Assembly (NCBI GenBank): GCA_004380135.1
Contig: QXCR01000017.1
Location: 186,001 to 250,000, forward strand
From: Stemphylium vesicarium
Taxonomy: Eukaryota > Ascomycota > Dothideomycetes > Pleosporales > Pleosporaceae
Direction: 5' to 3'
Length of the DNA stretch: 64,000 bases
Shown here: piece by piece, positions 10,896-23,203 of the stretch
Numbering within the stretch: the first letter of the stretch is position 1
Layout of the letters: the number at the start of each line of letters is the position of its first letter
Notes under the pieces: model-generated
The model's database searches: none
What the model saw: only the letters and a program-made list of their open reading frames with translations
Told to the model about the DNA's origin: nothing
Program-made: the position numbers and the translations under genes

Positions 10896-12047
10896 ATGAG
10901 CAAGCAAATTTCGGCAATTCCTTCGCGGACACTATACCACACCTTGCTGCCAATCCTGGTCATTGATACTCTGGTACAACGAGCTTTCTCAGTACCTCAT
11001 ACTGTTACCACACGTCAGAGTACTCTATCGTCGCTCCAACTTCCTCAGTGTGCTTTGGCATGCTTTCTTACCCACATACTCGACGATGGGTGTGCGAATG
11101 AGGCCGACTTTGCGTGCCACTGCGCAAATAACAATCTTCTTCAAGTATCTGGGGCGTGTATCTCACGGGGTTGCGACACAGAAGAAAGAGGCGATGCAAC
11201 TTCAAGATTTGAAAGGAATTGCCAAGATGGTTTGGGTGGGACCAGCGGCATATCTAGTGCAAGTAACTGTTCAAAGTCGGAGGGAGAGCAGGCTACTAGC
11301 ACTGTGGTGAACATGATGCCCAGTCTGACCTTTGATGCTGTCAAGCCCACCAAGTCGAGTGCGCCTACTATGAAAAGCCCAGTAGCGAGTTCGTCAGGAT
11401 ATCAGTCAGCGATGGAAACACAAACCGCAAAAGCATCTAGGACGATGACTGAGGTCTATATTCGTTCCTCGTCCACACCCCAAACGACCGCGACGCCGAT
11501 ACCAACAGAAGCATCAATTTCCACTGTTTCGCGATCAAGTCAACTCTCCAATGGTGCAAAAGCAGGCATTGCCATCAGTGTCGTTGTCGTTGTTCTAGTC
11601 GTTGCTCTGGGACTAGGACTGTATATCCTTCGTCTAAAGCGGCAACTACGCGCTGCACAACGAGCTGCCGCTAGCGTAACACAGGAGATGCGCCGCAACG
11701 ATATCATTGCTACAATCCCAGCCGCGAAACCCCGAGGACGGCGCCACAGTCGCACTTGGTTCACTAATAACACCGGCCCCGTAAGCCCAATATCACCGTA
11801 TTCGCGAGCCATGGAGGAAGTGATGACCGTTTCTAATGACGGCGACGGCGTAGTAACAAAACAGCGCGGAGAGGTTTTGAGCGTTGTGATGGAGAGGGAA
11901 GAAGAGGATACAAGTAGCGTGAGACAGCCGGTCCCGGGGCAACGAGAGGGATTGACTTCGCCGTTGGAACTGGATGGAGCGGGTACGGGGCTGTTCGAGA
12001 TGCCACTTACTATTACGCCGAGGAGTAGAAGTGTGGAAAGGTGTTGA
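10896..12047 (+). CDS. CFEM-domain membrane protein
   Basis: 383 aa, single exon. The ATG at 10896 is chosen because it places a hydrophobic signal peptide (TLLPILVIDTLV, residues 16-27) at the N-terminus. Residues 50-110 form a CFEM domain with all eight cysteines: C52, C56, C66, C74, C76, C88, C93 and C109. The Asp that coordinates haem iron in known CFEM proteins may be D64 or D71. A Ser/Thr-rich stalk follows (about 115-215), then one transmembrane helix (about 222-246, VVVVVLVVALGLGLYIL) and a basic then acidic cytosolic tail. The domain order suggests a cell-surface sensor or haem/iron-binding protein, not a GPI-anchored CFEM effector. Confidence 0.85.
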   Translation: MSKQISAIPSRTLYHTLLPILVIDTLVQRAFSVPHTVTTRQSTLSSLQLPQCALACFLTHILDDGCANEADFACHCANNNLLQVSGACISRGCDTEERGDATSRFERNCQDGLGGTSGISSASNCSKSEGEQATSTVVNMMPSLTFDAVKPTKSSAPTMKSPVASSSGYQSAMETQTAKASRTMTEVYIRSSSTPQTTATPIPTEASISTVSRSSQLSNGAKAGIAISVVVVVLVVALGLGLYILRLKRQLRAAQRAAASVTQEMRRNDIIATIPAAKPRGRRHSRTWFTNNTGPVSPISPYSRAMEEVMTVSNDGDGVVTKQRGEVLSVVMEREEEDTSSVRQPVPGQREGLTSPLELDGAGTGLFEMPLTITPRSRSVERC

Positions 12048-13244
12048 TTTAGTCACAAAACAGAATCACCTGCGTTAAATTCAGTTGAGATGCTCGAAAG
12101 GCTTGCTGCGACTCCTCTGTTTACCACGAGTCCACCGTACACTAGCGTACCTAGGTAACGCTGATGCAAAGGCGAGCTCGATAGGTGCACTCCTTCCGTT
12201 GGGCTGTTGAAGCAGATGGGGCGATGCATGTGAAGCTTGATGCATCGCGCAGCACGTGTGAGGTCGTGCGACAAGTCCAAGCATTCTACAAACGCCTCCA
12301 GAAGTCTAACAAGTCTATTTCTTACACGTCCTGCACAGATCAATGGAAAACGAAGCTTGCTAGGCTCTCCCTTGTAGAATTCCTACAAAACGCGGTCGAG
12401 AGAAGCTCACCTCGGCCCTTCTCATCCCACCTTGTTGGCCGAGCACAGTAGCACATGGGCTGACCAAAGATCGATGACGCGCTGTGTATTAGGCACAGAG
12501 GCACAGCCACGTAAGGGTCTGCACGCGAGGTCTTGTCGTCTGCATCGGCATCGCGATTTCTAAGGCCCCGAGTAGCGGTTCGATGATGGCTAGGACTCGG
12601 CGACTGGGCGTTCTCTGGGCGGATGTAATTGTTGTGTCTGGCACCGAGGCATCTTTTGCTCCGGCCTCGAGGAGCGAACAAGGGCGGCCTACACCATGTG
12701 CCAGAAGCATCGGCAAAGAAAACACACGGACTCGCGGACTCGAGGTTGAAATAGAGATGGCATTTGACGCTTCTTGCGACAGGCAGATCCCCCAGCAGCT
12801 TGTGGAAAAGTGTGGTAAGCCGGGCCGTTGACCAGGGGCTTGGGGCCGTGTCTTTTGTTGTTCGTCTACCACGCCCCACCGGCACAAGATCGATCCGCCT
12901 CGCGCTTCACCCACGCCCGAAGTGGACCATGACGCGAGGAAAGCAGCAGGGATGCAGAGGGTCGAAGACGTTGGACAAGACGTCGTCTGCTCGGCGGCAT
13001 CCCAGATACGCTGGGTACGGGTTGGAGACATTGGCGACTTGTTTGCCTCCGCTAGCTAATGCCCTTCTTCTTACTCGATACCCCCTTTGTGTTTATTCCA
13101 GTGCGAGGAACGATGCGGCCTTTCCCCGAATAATTACCAGTAGGATTTACGACCCATCTACCGAGGCATTCGCGGCGAACCTCCCAACGGCTCCATACTA
13201 CCTTTCCACTGCGAGCGCACCCATCGAGGGCATACACAGCGACC
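12048..13244. other. Intergenic, upstream of ABC transporter
   Basis: No supported gene in 1.2 kb. Contains one copy of the palindrome TACCTAGGTA (12148-12157). Several overlapping frames in the GC-rich part show no domain. Confidence 0.5.
12148..12157. repeat. TACCTAGGTA palindrome, copy 1
   Basis: Perfect 10-bp palindrome in intergenic DNA; one of four identical copies in the window. Confidence 0.7.
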
Positions 13245-16200
13245 ATGGCGGGCGCAATCGTTAGCCAGACATGGATTCTCACCAAGAAGACGCTGCTCGT
13301 CGTCTTTGTGCGTCACTGGTTCTTTACGAGCGTGCGCGCATTCTGGGCCCCCATCATATTTGTATGTCTCCCTCTCTCTCTCTCTCTCTCTCTCTACGCT
13401 CGCAATGGCGGACCCGAACCCATGGCTGATAGCAATTCATATAGATGTTCTTCATCACCTACGCAAAGAACTTCTTCGTACCACCTTCGGAATACGGCAT
13501 CGGCGACCCCTCCCTCATTCGCTCCTTTCCCAACGCGCTCAACGCTGCCGAAGGCGGCCGCGATAAGGTTGTCTTCGTGAACAATGGAAACACTGGTGGC
13601 GACATCGATCAGGTTATTGAGCAACTATCCACCACGGTGCGCGACGCTGGGCTCCAGGCCATCACCATCGAATCCGAAGTGGAACTCCTCACGACGTGTG
13701 AAAGTTCGTTGCGTGGCGCTTCGACTTGCTATGGGGCTGCCTCTTTCCATTCTAGCCCGAACCAAGGACAAGGCCAGAGCTGGAACTACACACTGAGGTC
13801 CGACGGCGCTCTGGGAGAGACCATCTACGTTGACCAGGACGACAACGATGTGCAGATCTACGTTCTGCCCTTCCAGCGGGCCATCGATCAAGCCATCGCT
13901 TCTGTCGACGGGTCCGGGACCATTCCTGACATCAACGAGTACCCATTCACCGAGCGCACCCAGGAAGAGTACGATGATAGAATCCGGACACTCTACATGG
14001 GCGCCCTCATCAACATCATGGGCGCGGCGTTATACATTGGTGTCTGTGGCGTGACATACCAGCTCACAGGACAAATGGCGGAGGAGCGAGAGCGCGGCAT
14101 CTCACAGCTTGTCGAAGCCATGTCTCCCGCGAAAAAGGCATGGCACACACAGTTTGCGCGTCTCCTATCGATGCATATTGCTTTCGACTTCATCTATTTC
14201 CCAGGATGGGTTATCATGGGGGCTATTGTCTGGGCACTTGCCTTCCAGACGTCTAACCCAGCTATCCTCATCATCTTCCACATTCTCGCTGGTCTCTCTC
14301 TGACGAGCTTTTCCATCTTTGGTGCAGCCTTCTTCCGGAAGGCTCAACTATCCGGTATCACCATCGTTATCGTTCCTATCTTGTTAGCCATCATTGCCCA
14401 GGTCGCTGGTCCGTTCAGCACAGCTGCTGTCTATGTTCTCAGCTTGATTTTCCCCTCGATCAATTACGTTTTCTTCATCATCTGCGTGGCGCGATTCGAG
14501 AGACAACTCGTTGCCATGAACATGGTAGAGGCGGCGCCTGTTTACGAAGACCACATTTGGAGTACCCCTGGAATCGTCTTCTGGGTCTTTGCTATCATCC
14601 AAACCTTTGTGTATCCCTTCCTTGGCGCACTTGTCGAGCGATGGCTTTATGGCACCGTATCTGCTGACAGGAAGACCACCACCTCTTCACCGGATCACAA
14701 CATTATCCTGACCAACTTCTCCAAACACTGGACCCCCAGTTGGTTCCGCAGGAACGTCCTATCCAAACTCGGCATGAGGTCACCAGAGAAAGTCATTGCT
14801 GTCGACGATTTTAGCATGAAGGCACGCAAGGGCCAAATCATGGTATTGCTTGGAGCCAACGGCAGCGGAAAGTCCACAACACTTGACGCAATTGCCGGAC
14901 TTAACTCCATCACTAGCGGCGCTATCGAAATTGACGGTACTGGCGGTCTTGGTCTCTGCCCGCAGAAGAACGTCATGTGGGACGAACTCAACGTCTACGA
15001 GCACGTCCGCATGTTTAACCAGCTCAAGTCTACTGGTGAGTTCGACACTAAAGAGAAGATCGAAGACCTCATTCGCGCTTGCGACTTGGGACACAAGATC
15101 AAGGCGCAGTCATGCACACTTTCTGGCGGTCAAAAGCGCAAGCTCCAACTCGCCATGATGTTCACGGGTGGCTCAAAGGTTTGCTGCGTCGACGAGGTAT
15201 CATCTGGTCTAGACCCCTTGTCTCGAAGGAAGATCTGGGAAATTCTGCTCGCTGAACGCGGTGATCGCACGTTCCTACTCACCACTCATTTCCTCGACGA
15301 GGCCGACGTTCTTGCGGACTACGTCGCCATCCTCTCCCGTGGTGTGCTCAAGACAAAGGGTACTTCGGTCCAGCTCAAGCATGAGGTCGGCGCCGGATAT
15401 CACGTCACGTACCCCAAGGATACTTCAGTGAAGCCACCAATGGACGCCGTAAAGAAGCCTTCGCCCTCCAAGGGTATGATTCAGTACCAATTTGCTGATG
15501 CGCTGCCTGCCACCAGATTCGTTGATGTCCTGAGAGATCACGGTGTCAAGAACTACGATATTGTCGGGCCAACACTAGAGGATGTGTTCTTGGCGAACGC
15601 CGAGGAAGTCAAGGAATACAACCTCATGGATGCTGATCATGGCGAGCAAACCGGTACCCTCACATCGGACAAGAACCTCGACTCGCCCTCAGATCATAAC
15701 TCTGACACAGACAAGAGGCTCGAGATGGGCAAAGGCAACGGTACAGGACTCTTCAAACAAATGCTTATCCTCATGCAAAAGCGCACCACGATCGTCAAAC
15801 GTAACTTTTGGCCTTATGTCTTTGCATTAATCCTTCCTATTGCTGCGGCTGGTCTGGTCACGCTCTTCCTTCAAAACTACGAAGCCGTCGGCTGTGATCC
15901 TGGTGCTGCTTCCAACGACCCAGAGATCTTCTCACTCTCCAACGTGGACGACATCCCGCTCATTCCCATCGGACCCCGCAGCACCGTCGGCCCTGCCATT
16001 GATACTATCATCGAGCGGACCCGCATCGCTGAAGATAGTTTCTACATTGTTGACACGCTTGATCAGTTCAACGACTACGTACAGACCAACTTCCGCAACA
16101 TCACTCCCGGTGGATTCTTCCTTAACGGAAATGGACCACCTCTTATGGCATACCTTGCCAATGGTGGTGTCATAGGTGGTCTCGTCACTCTGAACACCCT

Positions 16201-18251
16201 CGATAATATCATCAGCAACATCTCCATCTCGACTCAGTATCAGCAATTTGCCGTTCCCTTCGCTCCCAATATGGGAGATACACTTCAGTTAATTCTATAC
16301 TTTGGCCTCGCCATGTGTGTTTATCCAGCATTATTCGCTTTATACCCTACGCAGGAGCGACTGAGAAACGTTCGGGCTTTGCATTACAGTAACGGCATTC
16401 GAGCCGTACCGCTCTGGTTGGCGTACACGGCGTTTGACTTTATATTCGTGGTCATCATTTCCGCCGTGACAACAGCGATCTTTGCAGCAGTGGGTCGAAC
16501 AACCATGTTCGCACATCTTCATGCTAATAGAATTCCAGGCATCCAGCGCATTCTACGCACCGGGATACCTCTTCGTCGTGTTCTTTCTCTACGGACTATG
16601 CGCAAGCCTCTTCTCGTACCTCATCTCGATCGTCGTTACTTCTCAGCTCGCTGCCTTCGCCTTTGCGGCAGGAGGCATGGTATCGCTGTACCTCATATAT
16701 TTCATTGGCTACATGGCGATTCTGACCTATGCCCCTGCATACGCGATAGACTCTTACATTGAGTACTTCCATTGGACCGTATCGTTGATCTCACCTTCAG
16801 CAAGTTTGCTGAGAACACAGCTGCTATCTTTGAATTCCTTCAGTGTTCTATGCGACGGCACCCAGATTCCAAGCTACCCCGGCGCCCTTACTGTGTACGG
16901 TGGCCCAATTCTGTACCTTGTCGTTCAGATCATCCTCTTATTCATCGCCCTAGTTTGGTGGGACTCTGGTTACAGGCCACCATTCCTCAACCGCGAGAAG
17001 AGCAGGAAGCACCACTCAGAGGATAATGTTGAGAGCATCCCACCCGCAGTTGCAGCTGAGATTGCTCGCGCCGAGCAGAGCAAAGACAGTCTCCGCGCAT
17101 TGCATCTCCAGAAACAGTTCGGTTCCAACCACGCCGTCAACGACATCACTTTCGGTATCCCTCAAGGTCAAGTCTTCGCGCTTCTCGGTCCCAACGGTGC
17201 TGGAAAGTCTTCCACAATCTCTCTCATCCGCGGAGATATCCATCCTACGACCCACATCAACGGAGGTGGTGACGTACTTATCGAAGACATCTCTATCGTC
17301 AGAAAGCGTGCTGCCGCTCGAGGCAATCTTGGTGTGTGCCCTCAATTCGATGCTATGGACACGATGACTGTCACGGAGCACCTCTACTTCTACGCTCGCG
17401 CTCGTGGCGTCCCTGACCCTAAGACAAGTGTCGAGGCAGTTTTGCAAGCGACCAGTCTAGCGCGCTTCAGTGATCGTCTTGCATCCAAGCTATCAGGTGG
17501 TAACAAGAGGAAGTTGAGTTTGGGTATTGCGCTCATGGGCAACCCTTCAGTCTTGCTCCTTGACGAGCCGTCCAGTGGTATGGATGCCGCTGCGAAGAGA
17601 GTCATGTGGCGCACACTCCTTGGTGTCGCCGCCCCCGGTCGCGCTCTCCTCATCACCACCCATTCCATGGAAGAAGCCGACAAACTTGCCACACGCGTCG
17701 GCATCATGAAGCGGAAAATGCTCGCCCTCGGCTCGGTCAGCGACCTTGGAGAGCAATACGGAGACGCATGGGTCGTACAACTCGTCTTGAAGTCTGCACC
17801 CGAGACAACTGAAGGAGAAATGGAGACAGTAAAGCAATGGGTAGCAAAGAAGATCCCAGGCGTTCAATTCGACAAATGGGGTTCCAGAGGTGGAGGGCAC
17901 GGGCAGCTTCGCTTCAAGGTTCTCAAAGCCGCTTCGCCCGACTCGACGGCTTTACCCGCGCACGCTGGCAAGCAGGACGGCAAAATCAGCGAAGAAGCAG
18001 TGCACCAAGTTAACTCCGCATCGTCTGCTTCGTCTGCAGTGGATGTCGGCGGTATTCCCGGTCTCATCCAACTCCTCGAAACCCATCGTGAAGAGTTGGG
18101 ATTGGAATACTATTCCGTCTCGCCGACGACGCTCGACGAGGTATTCCTCCGCGTTGTCGGTGAGGAAGAAGAGGAAGTCAGTGGGAAGAAGCCAGAAGGG
18201 CATAAGAGGAAACAATGGGGTAGATTGTTGTGCTGTGGCCTGCTTCCATAA
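13245..18251 (+). CDS. ABCA-type full ABC transporter
   Basis: 1624 aa in three exons: 13245-13361, 13445-16489 and 16539-18251. The 83-nt first intron carries a CT repeat; the 49-nt second intron (GTGGGT donor, CTAAT branch, CCAG acceptor) joins TTAIFAA to ASSAFYAPG inside TMD2. Order: TM1, large extracellular loop, TMD1, NBD1 (Walker A GANGSGKST near 509, signature SGGQKRK near 599, Walker B VCCVDEVSSGLD near 620), second loop with VGCDPG, TMD2, NBD2 (GPNGAGKSS near 1271, SGGNKRK near 1373, VLLLDEPSSGMD near 1393). This is the ABCA layout, typically lipid or sterol transport. In NBD1 the usual Pro after DE is Val, a mild divergence. Confidence 0.93.
13371..13395 (+). repeat. CT microsatellite in intron 1
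   Basis: Dinucleotide (CT)n tract starting nine bases after the 5' splice site of the ABC transporter's first intron. Confidence 0.85.
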
Positions 18252-20592
18252 GCCTAGAGGACTGTTCTTTCTTCTCTTTCTTTTCTTGTTTATTCCATCT
18301 TTTTGTTTGCCTGGGAGCAAGAGATACCAGTCACCAACGCCGTACTGATTTGTTTGCAAGTACACGGTATATAGAACGTTGGTTCATTAATTACATCCAT
18401 AACTGTTCGCTCCGCTTCTCGTATGCCATGTATCCTTTTTTCTATACTGGGCACGCCTCTAACTACGCGTTCTGCTTCGCCATGACGCCATTTTCTTGCT
18501 CAATTAATTCTGAACTCACCTGTCTATCCCAGTTTTCGACAGCCATGCCAAAAAACTCTTCAATACCTAGTGTGCGTTTTCATTACGCCCTGATTTCCAA
18601 CTGGGATAGCAAGTCCTCCCAGCGATTGTCCTTGTAGCCTTTCTCTCATTTTATCTCCCCTTGTACCCTCGGTGCTGCGTATATTTGCCTTGTCGTTTTG
18701 CCGTCGCACCCCAGTTTCTCTTCGCGCAGCTTGGAGGACTCAGCACCATAGAGTTAGGATGTCCTTGCTGGCCATGTGTTGCGCCTGAGGTAAAGTCAGC
18801 AACTCATGCAGCTCTTGACGTATCTTCCGTAATGTTTTTCTTTCCCTCAAGTTCGGCCTGTTGGATGACTGATTTCTCGCATGCGAAACAACTAAATTGT
18901 GAATTGGATACTCGTGGCCCGTTCTATGGTATTTGCTTGTCTTGTCCCTCCCCTGTAGCCTGATCGTATCAATTTCCCTGCCACCATGCTTTGATCTCGT
19001 TTGCAGTAAGAATTACTTCGTATCGTGGCGTGTTCGTTACAGTGCGTAGGGTTGCGAATTGGGAATTTCATCCGTGTGCTTTGTGAATCTGTGCGTGAAC
19101 AGAGGAATTTGAGGTGATGGTTACATGTTCTCGGAGGTGAGTGCCATGATATGAGAGGCTGCTGGAGGTAACCGTCGTTGCTTTGGCCTGCTACTCGTGG
19201 TGGTCAGTACTCAATGAGGAGAAATGATGGGCTGGTGTTGATGGTATGAGCGGCTTCATTGGGGGCTAGACTGCCGCGAGAAACTTATGTTGTTGCAGAC
19301 AGCGTCATGAGCTGGGCTCCATGACTTCCCAACCAAATTCCAACGGGTGAAGATAATGCTTCACACATCGCCGTCTCATGGGTCGATAACGACAGGGCAA
19401 AAATATTGTTTGTTTGCAGAGATTCTTGATCGTTTCAAACAGCAAACAATGCGCATCAACAACAATAACAAACAGAAGACATACGCCCCCTACTGCCATA
19501 TAAGAACCCCTACTCACTCTCGCTCTCCCCGCTTTCTTTTCTCCATCCACCATCGAGGCCTCCACGTTGGGAGAAGGGCAGCCTCATCCGAGAAGAAGGA
19601 GCTCAGAAATTCTCCGGACTCTGTCCATTCTTCACTCAGGTTCAGAACCCATTGCACGTCGGGATCTGCTTGAGGCGGGCTCTCACAGTCGCGTCGGAGC
19701 AATTTTTGCTTCCACAAACAAACACACAAATACTCTTTTCATTGAATGTTCTAGCTTGTCTAGTTCGTTGTGAGGGAAAGGTGGCTCACTGTTGCGGTAC
19801 TGGAAGTAATGAGAGCTTTGTAACACTTGGTGGTTTTCTTGAATTGTGAGCTTGCAGCTTGATGTGTTTAGATAGGAGCTAGACGACGGCTTCCACGGCG
19901 GTCATTCTGAAGTGGGGTAGGGTGTCACATCTAGTGCCGTATATTGCTTCGTTCAAGTCATGTAGTCTCTCGGCGTGGTGGTTTACTCAAACTGAAGCGC
20001 CGTTAGTCTCCACATGTACGGTGTTATCTTGAGAAATAGCTCCGCAGCGGGGTCACTGTGCAAGACCGATGACTATGGGACTTCCAAGAAAAAAGAGGAG
20101 GGTGATGTGGGTGAGGTACTGCTCTCTTCAGGAGTAGGCTCGTGCAGAGCGCACATCGCCTGCGCTTGCGCCCACAGTTTGATGGCGAGAACGGATGAGT
20201 AGAGCTGCTGAAAACCACTGGCCCTGCCTCTGGCAGAAAATGGGAGACAAATTGAGACTCACCCAGAAAGCTTTCCGGGGCATTTTCCCGGTGAGGTTCA
20301 CAAAGAGCAGGAAAAGGGCCTGTATCACAGCGGAGGGTAGCGTACCGAGTAAGCCCATCGAGCCAGAGAGGCATGCATCGATCTGCCAAAGCCATGAATA
20401 TTGACTACTCAGGCTGATCAGTCATCGGGTTCCTTACACCTTATTGCTGGGCCCACGCTAAAACCGTGAACGTGACTGTTTGCCCTTCCTGCACCCACAG
20501 CATACATGAACCCCACCTCTGTTTCTCAAACTCGGTATTTCAACGATCAACCACTTCGACCAAACAACTCTTCAATCGCTAGATCCACCAAG
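18252..20592. other. Long intergenic region (2.3 kb)
   Basis: Longest gap without a detected gene except for the area around 55-58 kb. The first few hundred bases are T-rich and probably the ABC transporter 3' UTR. I searched for spliced frames and found none I would defend; candidate frames at 19347-19673 and 20024-20395 lack domain character. Confidence 0.45.
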
Positions 20593-21641
20593 ATGGCAGG
20601 CCCCCCAGCTCGCAAGAAGGTAGAAGAAGCTCGCCGCCGCCACGCAACTGAACGGGTAGTCGTCTTGCCATGGTCCACAGATTGTATGCTAACACCGCCC
20701 AGAGCGACCGCTCAACTTCAAAGCCACCACCGTGTTCGGCTCCGCCCCCTCCTTCGCCCGAAACTTCCTTCACCGAACTCTCCTCGACAAACGCCGTCTG
20801 CGATAGTACCGAGTACCAAGACACCGAGACCACCAAGGCCAGTGCCCGCAAGCCGAGGAATGACACCGCGAAGGTCTCGTCGATGGACATAAACAAAGGT
20901 ATTGATGAGGTGGCGGACAAAACAATGACCTCGCTGAAAGATCTTTCGCTGAGAGAGTCGGGTTCACAGTATGGTGGCACATCTCACCCTACCAACGACC
21001 GCCCAAACGCGAACACTGGAATGAAGGGACAAGAAGCTGCTCAGTCAGAAGATGGGGCTAACAGCAGCGGTCGCAGCTACACAGGAAGCAGTATCTCGTG
21101 CCTCTCGGCCACGAATGCGGGCTACGGTGGCGGCGAACCTACAGATCTAGCGCAACAGCTAACCAGGGGATACCGTGATCTAAGGGCAGCGCTTGGTGAG
21201 GAACCCGAGGGCAAGTGGTTGGGGAACGCAGGAAGTGATATTCCGGCCGCTCATGCCACTCCTGGCATTCAGCTCTATGTAGTGTCTAGGCCATGGTCAT
21301 CAGCAATCGAGCCCGAAGTAGACAGAAACGAACCCGAGGAATCCGCCACTGCCACCAACGACGATTGGCTCACCAAGACTTTCTTTCGTCTGTCTACCGC
21401 CCCTAGTAGCTTCTTCAACCCCGCAGGAGGAATCTTTACAGTCTCTTTCAGCTGGGCAGTCAACATAATCGGTCAGAATCAGTTCGAGGTTGACACCCTA
21501 GATCTCCGGAAGGTTCTGAGCGTTGATTCGGAACTACGTCGCCGGGGTTTTGATGCTGGGCTGAACTCGGAGATATTGGCGTGGCTGGTCGATAGTTGTG
21601 GGACAGAGTCTCGGGATTTTGATAGCAGTGCGTTCCAGTAA
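20593..21641 (+). CDS. Hypothetical protein, disordered N-terminus
   Basis: Two exons, 20593-20655 and 20703-21641, give 333 aa. The 47-nt intron has a perfect TGCTAAC branch point 9 nt before CCCAG. It joins ARRRHATER to SDRSTSKPPPC in phase 0. Residues 1-200 are Ser/Thr/Pro-rich and likely disordered. The C-terminal 100 residues (from DDWLTKTFFRLSTAPSSFF to the end) look folded, with alternating hydrophobics and an ending WLVDSCG. No known domain recognised, no signal peptide. Function unknown. Confidence 0.65.
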
Positions 21642-21917
21642 GGGTATGAAAAAGGTGGTTAGATATGGCGTTGGCTTTCACGAATACATCACATGCCTAT
21701 AGAGCTGGTAGATCGCGACAGAGAGGGTAGAGGCTTCGGCTCGACCAATGCCTGGCACAATTTCATTCCTCCTCATACTTCTATCCTGGCATGGAAATTG
21801 AGAAAGCTCAATTTAGACCTTGTTCCTGTAGTGGCAATGCACGAGAGAAGGTTGGCGAAATGTATCTAGCGATGAGCCTCCAGAGATATCAAAGCTTGAA
21901 CACCGGGAAATCAAAGC

Positions 21918-22586
21918 TTAGACCAGCATCTTGCTCATGATGACATATTCGGGTTTGATGATCTTGTTTCTCATGACCCTATCATGGGGGCTACACTCAT
22001 CCCTCTCGTAGCCCAGCTTCTCATACATATTCTTCGCACCTTTGTTCGCCGTAAAGACTGTGAGCATCGTCTTTTCGACCTGGCACTCGCGCGCAACGTG
22101 TTCGACGAACCCAATGAGTCGAGACCCGAGGCCCTTGCCGCGCAGCGACTCGTCGAGGTGGATTTCGTAGACGTAGACGACTTCGTGCTCCTCGTGGGGT
22201 GGATCGTCCCATGTGAACATGAAGGATATGAAGCCGAGAATGCGGCTGTTTTCGACATGGTGTTCTTTATCGGCTCTATCCCCATCAGTCGCTGCTTCCA
22301 CATCGCCCGGCCGCACAAGCAGGTACAGCATCTCCCTATCCATCATCTCGTCCTTCTTTTTGCGTGCATTCCAGCCAATGCTTGAGGCCCTATAGTCATC
22401 TCCCGACGTCCGCTCCACAAGCCCAACGCAAGCTTCAAACTCTCTTTCTTTCAGCTCAAGAGCTGAGGGCACAAGCTGGAACCTCAACGGGTAGGGCGAG
22501 TGCGTCTCCGTATGGGCATTTAGGCCGGCAACGTCATCCTCGAGCAGCCTTTTAACTGCACGTGTGCGTTGAACGGCTCGAGGCAT
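21918..22586 (-). CDS. NAT4: N-alpha-acetyltransferase 40 (NatD)
   Basis: GNAT-fold enzyme of 222 aa that acetylates the N-terminal Ser of histones H4 and H2A using acetyl-CoA. The ATG at 22586 (MPRAVQRTRAVKRLL) is the first in frame; the frame extends upstream only through a TTG. Family marks: the NatD-specific element SSIGWNARKKKDEM near residues 70-85 with the preceding SGDDYRA, the central VVYVYEIHLDESLRGKGLGSRL containing the acetyl-CoA P-loop R-G-K-G-L-G, and the late strand MLTVFTANKGAKNMYEKLGY. Length matches human NAA40 (237 aa). Single exon. Confidence 0.92.
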   Translation of the reverse strand: MPRAVQRTRAVKRLLEDDVAGLNAHTETHSPYPLRFQLVPSALELKEREFEACVGLVERTSGDDYRASSIGWNARKKKDEMMDREMLYLLVRPGDVEAATDGDRADKEHHVENSRILGFISFMFTWDDPPHEEHEVVYVYEIHLDESLRGKGLGSRLIGFVEHVARECQVEKTMLTVFTANKGAKNMYEKLGYERDECSPHDRVMRNKIIKPEYVIMSKMLV

Positions 22587-23203
22587 ATCGTCAATGTCAA
22601 GGCTGATATCGAGTGCAATTCCCAAGGAGATTTCGGGTGTGTTTTCAGTTCCGCGGTGGACGTCGATGGAAAGCTGTGGTCAGGGCTGGCGAGAAATGGG
22701 TTCTATCCGCATGCGACAAAGTATCAAGGGCATCGGAAAGGTCGCGTTCGGCGAATCGGTGGGTGCAGTGCTCGTGAGTGGGAATAGCGCGTTGTGGGGA
22801 GACGCGTCGTGGGGCAGGTGTCGTCGGTGACCTTGAATTCTAGCATTCTTCTGGCATTCTTCAGGAAGTACGGGGATGAAGCATCATGAAGTAGCTGATG
22901 ACCAACCTGTTCGAAACATCAGCACCTAAACCGGTTGGTAGAAATCGTCATCAATCGCATGTTCACAACAGCTTCACAAGACCAACTGTCCGATGCTGTT
23001 CGAATGTTGACACGAGTCATTGCATGGCGCGGTATCTTGTCGGCATCTTTGCGAATCTAGGGCCAACGTGGCCTAGCTCATCTCTTTACGTCAACTTGCA
23101 TCAATGGGAAGACCTTCGTTCATTCCATCAAACACCACGCCTCTTGACATTCTTGCATTTTGACGGTCCCAGCGATTCCACCATTTCAAATTGCATCGAG
23201 GGC
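22587..23203. other. Divergent intergenic region
   Basis: Between the NatD gene start (minus) and the LYR gene start (plus); presumably a shared promoter region. No gene seen. Confidence 0.5.

Noticed and set aside
12340..12885. 181-codon minus-strand frame
   Set aside because: Overlaps other equally long frames in GC-rich DNA; no domain, low-complexity composition.
18230..18637. 135-codon frame after the ABC transporter
   Set aside because: Starts inside the transporter's last codons and has a T-rich, UTR-like composition.
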